Positions 51,697-59,929 of a stretch of 64,000 nt of DNA are shown piece after piece. Location: contig NZ_BAOS01000001.1 of the NCBI RefSeq assembly GCF_002443295.1, forward strand, positions 186,001-250,000. The letters are read 5' to 3'. This DNA comes from Candidatus Scalindua japonica. GTDB taxonomy: Bacteria > Planctomycetota > Brocadiia > Brocadiales > Scalinduaceae. Below the pieces are notes generated by a model. That model saw only the letters and a list, made by a program, of their open reading frames with translations, did not search any database and was not told the origin of the DNA. A program made the position numbers and the translations under genes. Numbering within the stretch: position 1 is the first letter of the stretch; every line of letters starts with the position of its first letter.

Positions 51697-52329
51697 TTAA
51701 TGAAAGGGAAAATTAATAATTCGATCTGAAAAGAGGGTATTTAATGATGAAAAATAAATTTCTAAAATATCCTTGTTCTCTTTAATAGCATATGAAGCAA
51801 TAAATCCTGCCCAGTATGACCCCAGGTTAATCTCTTGTTTTTCTTCACCAAGTAGATTGAGATCACAATTACTCAAGCTTATTTGGTCTATCTGTTTATG
51901 GTTCAGGCATGCCCTTCTTCCCAGAAATATATCGCCCTTTTCAAATAACTGCTGCCAGATAACTATATCTATTTTATGCCTGATTCTCTGGTTCTCTGAT
52001 AGAATAATTAGATGAGGAATTGAGTCACTTATGATTTTTATGGGAATCTCATTCTTTGCTTCTATCAGTGTTGAATATGCCTGTATCAGCAAATCATTTC
52101 GAACTTCTTTAAAACTACCCCAGGACTGTTTAATAAAAAATTTATTTGGTTCGCTGGTTGCTAATGTTTTCAACCCGGATTGTAATAATACTCCTTCCTC
52201 GCTTATTGACTTTTTGGTCAGTGGTATTATTTCCAACATATCAGGAGGGATTAAATAAGCGGGATCTATCTGCTTCACCATATCTTTGTATATTTCAGTG
52301 ATATAAGTTAATGGTTGTTTGTGTCTCAT
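51697..52329 (-). CDS. Hypothetical soluble protein in the SulP/NhaD cluster
   Basis: 210 residues, no signal or membrane helix, and no domain I recognise. It is predicted mixed alpha/beta with conserved-looking stretches (KSISEEGVLLQSGLKTL, FIKQSWGSFKEVRNDLLIQAY, IWQQLFEKGDIFLGRRACL). Codon use and the long clean frame between two real genes support it being a gene. It lies 178 bases from sulP and 263 from the DUF2294 gene, all on the minus strand. No Shine-Dalgarno sequence is obvious before the ATG. It may be an accessory cytoplasmic factor of the transport cluster. Confidence 0.6.
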   Translation of the reverse strand: MRHKQPLTYITEIYKDMVKQIDPAYLIPPDMLEIIPLTKKSISEEGVLLQSGLKTLATSEPNKFFIKQSWGSFKEVRNDLLIQAYSTLIEAKNEIPIKIISDSIPHLIILSENQRIRHKIDIVIWQQLFEKGDIFLGRRACLNHKQIDQISLSNCDLNLLGEEKQEINLGSYWAGFIASYAIKENKDILEIYFSSLNTLFSDRIINFPFH

Positions 52330-52592
52330 TGTTAAATTAACCGGTACCTGAGCATGTATACAAAAAAAGCCAGCATCATCTCTCAGGTCTCTCTTCGTTT
52401 AAGAAGATGATAGGAAATAATGTTGGCTTACTCAACAACAATTCTATTGAAAGGAATAGAATTCTTGTCTAGTCTTCCGATACTTTCGAGGAAGTATAGT
52501 TTAAAGAAACAAATAAATCAACTGTTTTTTTTGTCTGTTTTATCGCCTTCCGGGTTAATCTCTATTTAACTTTTCTATGATACCAAATACAT

Positions 52593-52976
52593 TTACTTTA
52601 TTGCCAGATATTTAAATCTTGACTCAAGGTTTTGGTCCAATATGAAAACAATTACCTTTTCTCCTGTCTTTGTACTGATGTCAGAGTGTAGACTTTTTGT
52701 TTTGCAGCCGGTAATGTCAGATACGATATTCTTTAATAGCATTTTTGCTCCTTCTAACAATTGCATACGCGTCCTTTTTATCAACTTGGCGCCTTCCTGG
52801 GTTTTAGTCAGTTGTACCTCTGCCGGTGTAAGGACTCCTTTGCAGCGTATCATTATTGCGTCCTTTATAATAAAGGTGTTTGCTTCTAATGGGCCTCTAC
52901 CCATAAATTCTTTTTCAAACTTTATTATTGCTTCACTTATTTTTGCTTCCAGTTGTCCTTTAGTTGTTTTTTCCAT
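52593..52976 (-). CDS. DUF2294 / MpsC-like protein
   Basis: 127 residues, the normal length for the family. Diagnostic stretches are FMGRGPLEANTFIIKDAIMI, RCKGVLTPAEVQL, GAKLIKRTRMQLLEGAKMLL and ITGCKTKSLHSDIS followed by a VIVFIL strand. DUF2294 is also named MpsC after the sodium- and membrane-potential-related MpsABC genes of Staphylococcus, where MpsA and MpsB are a bicarbonate/inorganic-carbon uptake system. No MpsA/DabB or MpsB/DabA gene is seen in this window. Association with SulP, carbonic anhydrase and sodium antiporters suggests a role with inorganic-carbon or sodium transport here too. The biochemical function of the family is not established. Confidence 0.78.
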   Translation of the reverse strand: MEKTTKGQLEAKISEAIIKFEKEFMGRGPLEANTFIIKDAIMIRCKGVLTPAEVQLTKTQEGAKLIKRTRMQLLEGAKMLLKNIVSDITGCKTKSLHSDISTKTGEKVIVFILDQNLESRFKYLAIK

Positions 52977-53354
52977 AATCAGATTTTACATAAAAAAAGG
53001 ATGGTTGTCTACTTGCTAAATAATTTCATAATCAACCTGTTCAATCATATCATAAAATGTTTGAGATCCAGGTTTTCTACTTTTTATAATAGTAAAGTCT
53101 ACAATTAAAACGCATTAGCTTGACTCTTAATACTATTCCTATTTATTTGACAAATCAGCTGATAATAACTAATATTATCTCAATTCAAAAATTGTCAGAG
53201 TCACAAGACCTGGTAATAGTTGACCGTCATTTGTAATTATTAAAAATGTTTCAGTGTGTTTCTGTGTAATGTGTTAACAGTTTTTATTCTATATTCAAAG
53301 TATCAAAGATAGTTGAATAGATATTGAAAATACTTTAAAGAGGAGTTATGAGTA
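52977..53354. other. Non-coding gap between divergent DUF2294 and FGE-like genes
   Basis: 378 AT-rich bases that should hold promoters for both directions. One sigma-70-like site for the rightward gene is listed separately. No repeat, hairpin terminator or small gene is recognised. Confidence 0.4.
53147..53175 (+). promoter_or_regulatory. Possible sigma-70 promoter upstream of the FGE-like gene
   Basis: TTGACA (53147-53152) is followed after 17 bases by TAATAT (53170-53175), a four-of-six match to TATAAT. The -35 box and spacing are ideal. It lies about 180 bases before the FGE-like start. In AT-rich DNA such matches also arise by chance. Confidence 0.35.
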
Positions 53355-54488
53355 ATGCAGACAATTCGAACCGGATATAACAGACAGATTTTCTTTTACT
53401 ACTTATTAACACTGGTTATGATTGTACTCAATATTGGCATGACAGATGTGTTTGCGCAAGGTAATGAGTTGTCGTATGAAAAACAATTGGATTCATTGCT
53501 TAACACTGCAACTTCAGATCTGGATGCTGAAAGATGGGAAGATGCTGTACATAACTTAGAGAGAGCGAAGAAACTGGCGGTTAGTCTGCCAGGAGAATTT
53601 CATTATCTATTCGGGAAGGCACTTTTAAAAACGGGAAACTATGATTACTCGTTATCAAATTTAACCGATTACATCACATTAGAAGGCAGGGAAGGGAAAT
53701 ATTTTGAAGAAGCAATTAACCTGATCGTGGAAGCAAGGAACAAACAAGATGAAAAAAGACGTCCAACAGTAGAGCCACATCATCAGGTAACAAAAGCTGC
53801 TGAAGAGATCGAGGACGGTATGGTTTTTGTGAAAGGTGGGTGTTTTGAAATGGGAGATATCTTTAACACAGGGGGTAGTGATGAAAAACCGGTGCATACG
53901 GTATGCGTGAGTGGGTTTTATCTGGGGAGAACAGAAGTAACACAGAAACAGTGGGCATATGTAACAGGTAAGAATCCGTCGAAATTCCAATGTGAAGACT
54001 GCCCGGTAGAAAGAGTGAGCTGGGATGATATTCAGGAGTTTATAAAAAAACTGAATGAAAAAACCGGCATGAATTACCGCCTGCCAACAGAAGCGGAGTG
54101 GGAATATGCTGCAAGGAGTGGTGGATTGAAGCAGCAATGGGCTGGGACAAATAATGAAGGGGAAATTGGAGAATATGCCTGGTATGGATCTACTGCCGAG
54201 GGCCGTACACATAGTGTGGGGAGCAAGCAGCCTAATGGAATTGGCCTTTACGATATGATGGGAAATGTATGGGAGTGGTGTTCAGACTGGTATGACAAGA
54301 GATATTATGATGTCAGTCCCGCTAAAGATCCTCAGGGTCCTTCAGAAGGGCACGGCCGTGTTTTGCGGGGTGGTGGTTGGCGCAGCAAAGATAAGGGCTT
54401 GCGTACGACAGATCGTAATGATTTTATTCCCACCGAAAAAAAGTTCAGTGATATCGGTTTCCGTCTTGCCAGGTGCCTGCAATATTAG
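53355..54488 (+). CDS. Secreted TPR protein with formylglycine-generating-enzyme-like (SUMF1) domain
   Basis: 377 residues, ATG with AGGAG 10 bases upstream. Signal peptide at 1-35 (cleavage near VFAQG). A TPR-like helical region (about 40-130: LDSLLNTATSDLDAERWEDAVHNLERAKKL) leads to a C-terminal FGE-sulfatase fold (about 150-377): MVFVKGGCFEMGD, VSGFYLGRTEVTQKQW, YRLPTEAEWEYAARSG, GLYDMMGNVWEWCSDWY and RVLRGGGW. The cysteine pair that true FGE uses to oxidise sulfatase cysteines is not seen in the expected C-terminal segment (RSKDKGLRTTDRNDF), so this is probably a non-FGE member of the fold, perhaps a binding or scaffold protein in the periplasm. It is monocistronic. Confidence 0.86.
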   Translation: MQTIRTGYNRQIFFYYLLTLVMIVLNIGMTDVFAQGNELSYEKQLDSLLNTATSDLDAERWEDAVHNLERAKKLAVSLPGEFHYLFGKALLKTGNYDYSLSNLTDYITLEGREGKYFEEAINLIVEARNKQDEKRRPTVEPHHQVTKAAEEIEDGMVFVKGGCFEMGDIFNTGGSDEKPVHTVCVSGFYLGRTEVTQKQWAYVTGKNPSKFQCEDCPVERVSWDDIQEFIKKLNEKTGMNYRLPTEAEWEYAARSGGLKQQWAGTNNEGEIGEYAWYGSTAEGRTHSVGSKQPNGIGLYDMMGNVWEWCSDWYDKRYYDVSPAKDPQGPSEGHGRVLRGGGWRSKDKGLRTTDRNDFIPTEKKFSDIGFRLARCLQY

Positions 54489-54622
54489 TTTATCCGGGAA
54501 ATCTAATGTGCCGCTCTGACAATTTAGATATTAGTCATCTACGGGATTCTTCCAATAATACTCTTTCCAATTATTAGTTTAATAATAAGCTGAGGTTTCA
54601 ATCAACTATTAGTAACAGAAGA

Positions 54623-55600
54623 ATGGCTTACGTACAGGTTTTAATAAACGATATTGATTTATCTTCAGAAGGGCATGATAAATATGTCTTTAATTATAAG
54701 CAGGATTTTAATAACATAAAAAAATCGCTGAATAGAATTGGATTAATCAGTCCTGTTGTTTTGAAAAAGAATACTGATTATGATGTGACATATACTGTTG
54801 TGTGTGGGTTGCGGCGCGTCATGGCTTGCCGGGCCTTAGGGATGGAGAGTATAGAAGCAAAGATAATCGATGGTATAAATGAAGAAGAGGTTTTATTGCT
54901 GAGCCTTCACGATAATGTATACTCAAGGGGGTTCAATGAAATAGAGAAGGCAATTGTCTTAAAAAGGTTTCTGGCTATAGGGTATTCTAAAGATAGAGTG
55001 TTGGCTGAAATAGCCCCACTCCTTAAAATACCATCAAATAAGAATATAATGGACAAATACCTTTCCGTTTTACGGCTGGGGAGTTCAATGAAACAGTCTG
55101 TAGCAAGAGGTGAACTTGAACTGGAAAAAGCATTTCTTCTTGTTTTATTTGACACAGAAGAAAGAGAAATTATCTATAAATTCCTTTTTAGAGAATCAAT
55201 CACTAACATAAATGAAGCAAAAGAGACAATAAAAAATCTATTCGATCTTAAGTTGATAAAACAGTTATCAATAGAAGAGTTGCTGTCTTTAGAGGAAATT
55301 AGTCTCATCATCGTGGATAGTAAACTTAATAAGAGACAAAAAGGGGAGAAGATATACAGATTAATAAAGTCTATGCGTTGTCCTACTATCAGTCTGAAAG
55401 AGGATGAGTTTGACAAATCATACAGGGCTATGAGGCTGGATAATGATGTTCGGATTAATCACTCCAGGTATTTTGAAGGAGATGGTATCAGGATAACGTT
55501 AAAGGCATCTAATGAAGAAAAGTTAGGGAATAATCTCAAGAAACTCCTTTCAAATATCAGGAATGGAATGTTTAAGAAAATCTTTTCTATTGTAGAATAA
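54623..55600 (+). CDS. ParB/Spo0J-like nuclease-fold protein, orphan
   Basis: 325 residues. The N-terminal domain (about 20-110) has ParB boxes: QDFNNIKKSLNRIGLISPVVLKK, the box II equivalent VVCGLRRVMACRALG (usual form GERRxRA) and LSLHDNVYSRGFNEIEKAIVLKRFL (usual form ENxxRxxLNPxEEA). A helix-turn-helix-like helical region follows. The family binds centromere-like DNA and CTP; box II here keeps the paired arginines. There is no parA nearby, so it is not an ordinary partition cassette; some orphan ParB-like proteins act as regulators. It ends six bases before the ClC channel gene, implying a two-gene operon. Confidence 0.78.
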   Translation: MAYVQVLINDIDLSSEGHDKYVFNYKQDFNNIKKSLNRIGLISPVVLKKNTDYDVTYTVVCGLRRVMACRALGMESIEAKIIDGINEEEVLLLSLHDNVYSRGFNEIEKAIVLKRFLAIGYSKDRVLAEIAPLLKIPSNKNIMDKYLSVLRLGSSMKQSVARGELELEKAFLLVLFDTEEREIIYKFLFRESITNINEAKETIKNLFDLKLIKQLSIEELLSLEEISLIIVDSKLNKRQKGEKIYRLIKSMRCPTISLKEDEFDKSYRAMRLDNDVRINHSRYFEGDGIRITLKASNEEKLGNNLKKLLSNIRNGMFKKIFSIVE

Positions 55601-55606
55601 CTTTCT

Positions 55607-57466
55607 ATGGTTAAAGATAATAAAGTTGGATTAAAAATCATTGCGGCGGCCAGAAAATTAAAGATTTTCGACGATACATTTATACTCATGCTGGCGGCGC
55701 TGGTAGGGCTTGCAGGTGCGTATTTTGCAATTATATTTCGATATTTAATAGTTTACATGACGTCTTTAATTGGAATTCTGTGCGGATATATTTCCATTGG
55801 GATTAATTATGTAGCACTGTTTGTAGGTAAAATATCTTTCCTTGATATCAGCGGTGAAATTAATGAATTCAAAGGATTACAATTTGTTTACATATCAATA
55901 ATACCTGTTGTTGGGCTTATTATCGTTGCTTTTATAACAAATATATTTGCAAAAGAGGCAAAAGGCCATGGGGTTCCGGAGGTTATGTCTGCTGTCGCCA
56001 GAAAAGGTGGCTTGATCAGGCCACGCATCGTTTTTATAAAGATGTTTGTGTCGGCAATATGCATAGGTTCCGGAGGGTCAGTTGGTAGAGAAGGGCCAAT
56101 CGTACAAATTGGATCTGCCATAGGATCTTTTTTCGGACGTTTTTTCAAAATGCCCAGTTTTGCGGTAACCGTACTTGTCGGCTGCGGCGCGGCTGCAGGC
56201 ATTTCAGCAACTTTCAATGCACCTATAGCCGGTACTTTATTTGCCTCTGAAGTCATCCTGAAAGATATCAGGATCAACAGCGTTACCCCCATACTTATAT
56301 CTTCTTTAGTTGCTGATTCCATTTCAAGGGCTTATTACGGAAATATCCCCGCATTTATTGTTTCTCAATATGAACTGGCCAGTTATGGAGAGCTGAGCTT
56401 GTATTGCCTGCTTGGTGTGTTGGCCGGCCTGGTTGCGGTGCTTTTTATTAAGGTTCTTTATAAAACAGAAGATATTTTTGATGCAGTTAAGATCCACTGG
56501 TTACTAAAAGCCACTATAGGGGGATTGTTATTGGGGCTTGTAAGTATGTTCTGTCCTGAGATAAATGGAGTAGGGTATGGGGTTATAGAAAATGTACTGA
56601 ATAATCCCGGCCAATTCAGTATTTTTATGTTGTCTCTTTTATGTATACTCAAAATAGTTATGACATCGGTTACGATTGGAGCTGGGGGTTCAGGTGGAGT
56701 ATTCGCGCCTTCGTTGTTTATGGGTGCTGCTCTGGGTGGACTTTTTGGGGTTTGTGTTCAGGATGTTCCTTATTTTGCTATTGCTTCGCCAGGGGCATAT
56801 GCGCTGGTGGGTATGTCTGCCGTTGTAGCAGGTACAACTCATGCGCCCATTCAGGCAATCCTTATTTTGGTAGAAATGACCGGTGATTATGAAATAATTC
56901 TGCCGATTATGGTAAGCTGTATAATCAGTCACATAGTTGCGAAGAAAATTGAAAGCGGCTCTATCTATACAATGAAGCTTATCAGAAGAGGGGAATCAAT
57001 GGAAATGGGTAAAGATAAAGCAATCCTGAAACACTTGCGGGTAGCTGATGTTGTCGTTAGAAATTGTATAACTGTTGAGTCGCATACGCCTTTCGATAAG
57101 ATTCTACAAAAATTGCGCTCATCTAATGCTGATGCATTTCCGGTATTGAATGAAAAGGAAGAGTATGTTGGAATGATAGATTTAAGACAGATTAGTAATA
57201 TATTACATAGCGATACATTGCTTAGCGATGAAGCAAAGAAACATCTGCTTGCAAAAGATCTGGTATTAACCGATCAATATACACTCACACTCGACCAGGA
57301 TTTACTTGAAGTGTACAATGAGATGTGTATGGAAGAACATGAATGTCTTCCAGTAGTTGACGAAGATGATGATAAGAAACTCATTGGGATAGTTACAAGG
57401 TTTCATGTGATGTACCGATACAATAAAGAAATGGTATTATCACAGGGAGACAGTGCTCAAAAATAA
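55607..57466 (+). CDS. ClC-family chloride channel/antiporter with CBS domains
   Basis: 619 residues. The ion-path motifs are KGHGVP (119-124, replacing the usual GSGIP), GREGP (160-164, including gating glutamate E162) and GVFAPSLFMGAALGG. The FASE segment near 215 sits where the internal proton glutamate of exchangers would be. About 430 residues of membrane helices are followed by two CBS domains (about 470-600: VADVVVRNCITVESHTPFDK; LAKDLVLTDQYTLTLDQDLLEVYNE), which bind adenine nucleotides and gate the channel. The serine of the selectivity filter is replaced by histidine, so anion selectivity may differ from chloride. It is six bases downstream of the ParB-like gene. Confidence 0.92.
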   Translation: MVKDNKVGLKIIAAARKLKIFDDTFILMLAALVGLAGAYFAIIFRYLIVYMTSLIGILCGYISIGINYVALFVGKISFLDISGEINEFKGLQFVYISIIPVVGLIIVAFITNIFAKEAKGHGVPEVMSAVARKGGLIRPRIVFIKMFVSAICIGSGGSVGREGPIVQIGSAIGSFFGRFFKMPSFAVTVLVGCGAAAGISATFNAPIAGTLFASEVILKDIRINSVTPILISSLVADSISRAYYGNIPAFIVSQYELASYGELSLYCLLGVLAGLVAVLFIKVLYKTEDIFDAVKIHWLLKATIGGLLLGLVSMFCPEINGVGYGVIENVLNNPGQFSIFMLSLLCILKIVMTSVTIGAGGSGGVFAPSLFMGAALGGLFGVCVQDVPYFAIASPGAYALVGMSAVVAGTTHAPIQAILILVEMTGDYEIILPIMVSCIISHIVAKKIESGSIYTMKLIRRGESMEMGKDKAILKHLRVADVVVRNCITVESHTPFDKILQKLRSSNADAFPVLNEKEEYVGMIDLRQISNILHSDTLLSDEAKKHLLAKDLVLTDQYTLTLDQDLLEVYNEMCMEEHECLPVVDEDDDKKLIGIVTRFHVMYRYNKEMVLSQGDSAQK

Positions 57467-57581
57467 CTATGGTGTTATTATGGCAGGCGTTTGATAGTAC
57501 AGGGAAATAAGTATCTGCGAAAATCCCTGCCCGACCGGCTTTTTGGCGTGTGCGTCCCATTGTATTTAAGGAGAAGAGAGA

Positions 57582-59567
57582 TTGGTTGTTTTAGGGGTTG
57601 ATATTGGGGGTACATTTACAGATTTTGTGCTGTTTGATGGAAGAGAGCTCAAGGTCCATAAAGTTATCTCTACACCTGATACTCCGGCAGATGCAGTTTT
57701 TAATGGAATCAGATCACTTGAAATTAAACAGGAGCATGTGTCCATAGTCCATGGTTCTACTGTCGCCACAAATACGCTTCTTGAGAGAAAAGGCGCGAAG
57801 ACCGCGTTAATTACTACAGATGGATATGAGGATGTACTAGAAATAGGCCGTCAGGCAAGAAGTTCGCTATATGATCTCTTTATTACCCGTGAATCAGCTC
57901 TGATACCTGAAGAGCTGAGGTGGGGTGTGCGGGAGAGGGTGTCCGCAACAGGTGAAGTGTTGTCTCGTGTCAGTAAGGGCGATCTGAAAAAAATATGTAT
58001 TGCATTAAGAAAGAAAGGGATAGAGTCAGTTGCTGTATGCTTTCTTTTCTCTTATAAGGACCCGCTCAATGAAGGGATTGTGGCAAAGGAGTTGGAACAG
58101 TTGGGAGTTCATGTCTCTGTTTCCAGTAGAATTCTGCCTGAGTATAGAGAGTACGAGAGGACCAGTACTACGGTAGTGAATGCGTACGTATCTCCAGTTA
58201 TGGCCAGATATTTGACTACGTTGGAAGAGGGCTTAGAGGCTGATAATATAAGAATTATGCAGTCAAACGGTGGTAGCATTTCTACTGGAGCTGCTAAGAA
58301 AATGGCCGTTAACTGTATTCTTTCAGGACCGGCAGGCGGTGTCGCGGGGGCATTCGGGATAGCAAAACTTGCAGGTATAAAAAACATTATATCTTTTGAT
58401 ATGGGCGGGACATCGACAGATGTTTCGCTGTGTAACGGTAATGTGAGGCTTACGACACAAACTCTTATTAATGAGTTGCCTGTAAAGATACCTGTTGTAG
58501 ATATGGTTACAGTCGGGGCTGGTGGAGGGTCAATTGCATTTATTGACTACGGAGGGGCGCTCAGGGTAGGTCCGCAGAGCGCTGGCGCTCACCCTGGCCC
58601 GGTCTGCTATGGAAAGGGTAGAGATATAACAGTAACAGATGCTAATCTGTTTCTTGGAAGAATCAGCGCCGAATTCTTTCTTGGTGGAAGGATGAAACTT
58701 AAAACCGCTATGGTGTCAGGATTTATGAATACCCTTGCAAAGAAATTGGGGATGTCTTCAGTAAAGGCAGCGGAGGGTATAATAGAAGTGGCAAACGCTA
58801 ATATGGTAAGGGCCATAAAGGTTATCTCCGTTGAGAAGGGGTTTGATGTAAGAGATTATACACTGGTCTCTTTTGGTGGCGCCGGAGGACTTCATGCGTG
58901 CGAGCTGGCTGAAAGCCTCTTAATTAAGAAGGTCCTTGTTCCTAAAAATGCGGGTGTCTTGTCAGCGCTGGGTATGACCATTGCCGATATTGTCAAAGAT
59001 TATTCAAAAAGTGTACTTTTAAAGGTGAAAGAAAAAGATCACAGTAAGGTCCTGCGCTTGTTTAAACCATTAATATCGCAAGGTATGAAGGAGGTGCTTT
59101 ACGAGGGTATCCTGAAAAACTGCATAAAAGTAGAAAATGCAGTAGATATGAGATATATAGGCCAGTCTCATGAACTTATGTTACCATTTGATAAGGACTA
59201 TATTGATAGTTTTCACAAACTCCACAGGAAGAGATATGGTTATGCAAATACGGACTCTGGAATTGAAATTGTCAATATCAGAGTGAGAGTAACAGGAAAG
59301 ACGAAGAAGCCCTCTCTTAGAAAAAAAGTGATGACTTCTTCAACAAAAGAGAAGATAGCTGCAAAAAACACAAAATGTTATTTCAGGGGAAAATGGTTGA
59401 AGGCTGATATTTACGACAGGAACAGGATACAGACACATACCGGAATTAAGGGGCCCGCGTTGATAGTCGAGGAGACCTCGACAACTTTTCTTCCACCCGG
59501 ACATATTTGCAATATTGATAATTATGAAAACCTGATTATAGAGAAAAACCTGACCGGATGCTTCTAG
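57582..59567 (+). CDS. HyuA-like hydantoinase/oxoprolinase family ATPase
   Basis: 661 residues from a TTG start with AAGGAG at 57568-57573. The N-terminal VLGVDIGGTFTDFVLFDG is the phosphate-binding entry of the hydantoinase A/oxoprolinase fold; IVHGSTVATNTLLERKG, ILPEYREYERTSTTVVNAYV, ILSGPAGGVAGA and FDMGGTSTDVSL are family signatures. These enzymes hydrolyse cyclic amides such as 5-oxoproline or hydantoins with ATP, normally with a HyuB partner; none is adjacent. The last seven codons and TAG stop (KNLTGCF) lie in a family B repeat identical to 33 bases near gmd, so the C terminus was rewritten, but the preceding family end (GPALIVEETSTTFLPPG...ENLII) is complete. Confidence 0.87.
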   Translation: MVVLGVDIGGTFTDFVLFDGRELKVHKVISTPDTPADAVFNGIRSLEIKQEHVSIVHGSTVATNTLLERKGAKTALITTDGYEDVLEIGRQARSSLYDLFITRESALIPEELRWGVRERVSATGEVLSRVSKGDLKKICIALRKKGIESVAVCFLFSYKDPLNEGIVAKELEQLGVHVSVSSRILPEYREYERTSTTVVNAYVSPVMARYLTTLEEGLEADNIRIMQSNGGSISTGAAKKMAVNCILSGPAGGVAGAFGIAKLAGIKNIISFDMGGTSTDVSLCNGNVRLTTQTLINELPVKIPVVDMVTVGAGGGSIAFIDYGGALRVGPQSAGAHPGPVCYGKGRDITVTDANLFLGRISAEFFLGGRMKLKTAMVSGFMNTLAKKLGMSSVKAAEGIIEVANANMVRAIKVISVEKGFDVRDYTLVSFGGAGGLHACELAESLLIKKVLVPKNAGVLSALGMTIADIVKDYSKSVLLKVKEKDHSKVLRLFKPLISQGMKEVLYEGILKNCIKVENAVDMRYIGQSHELMLPFDKDYIDSFHKLHRKRYGYANTDSGIEIVNIRVRVTGKTKKPSLRKKVMTSSTKEKIAAKNTKCYFRGKWLKADIYDRNRIQTHTGIKGPALIVEETSTTFLPPGHICNIDNYENLIIEKNLTGCF

Positions 59568-59780
59568 CTAAAATACAGGGCAGTAGGGTGCATTCCATGC
59601 ACCGCTAACAACGTTGGATACAGCAATGGCGTTATATATTAAAAAATACTTGATTATGCTGTCGTGTTTCTGGTGCGTACAACGCACCCTACGATATTTG
59701 TTTCCGGATGTAGAATGTTTTGGTGGGCAGTGGGGTGCATTCCATGCACCGCTAACAATGTTGGATATGGCAATGGTGTT
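59544..59780 (+). repeat. Family B fragment followed by REP-like family A units
   Basis: 59544-59576 is the family B end shared exactly with 10849-10881 and overlaps the HyuA-like stop. Then GGTGCATTCCATGCACC (about 59587-59603), the common linker, GGTGCGTACAACGCACC (59672-59688) and another GGTGCATTCCATGCACC (about 59735-59751) follow, ending in ATATGGCAATGGTGTT. The B-then-A adjacency repeats the pattern at 42.1 and 46.1 kb. Confidence 0.9.
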
Positions 59781-59805
59781 ACTGAAAAAGAATTGCGTAA
59801 ATCCA

Positions 59806-59863
59806 ACCGACCTCTCTTTCGAGAGGACTCCAGTTGTGGAATCCTCTCGAAAGAGAGGTCGGT
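59806..59863. repeat. Long perfect inverted repeat between convergent genes
   Basis: Twenty-two-base perfect arms (ACCGACCTCTCTTTCGAGAG... and its complement), 59806-59827 and 59842-59863, surround a 14-base loop that itself contains TCCA/TGGA. It lies between the end of the HyuA-like gene and the end of the cupin gene, so it could terminate both. It lacks a T-run, and its length is more like a mobile hairpin or regulatory RNA than a normal terminator. Confidence 0.75.
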
Positions 59864-59929
59864 AATAAGGGGAGCCGCATTTGAGAACCTCCCGCGTGTA
59901 TTGCAATGAATGAGTTTTTTAAATTGACC

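Noticed and set aside
51745-52329. Toxin or restriction function for the 210-residue protein
   Set aside because: No catalytic motif is visible and the context is a transport cluster, so the product is left as unknown.
53679-54212. 177-residue minus-strand ORF inside the FGE-like gene
   Set aside because: Shadow of a well-supported gene; Cys/Phe-rich and without recognisable domains.
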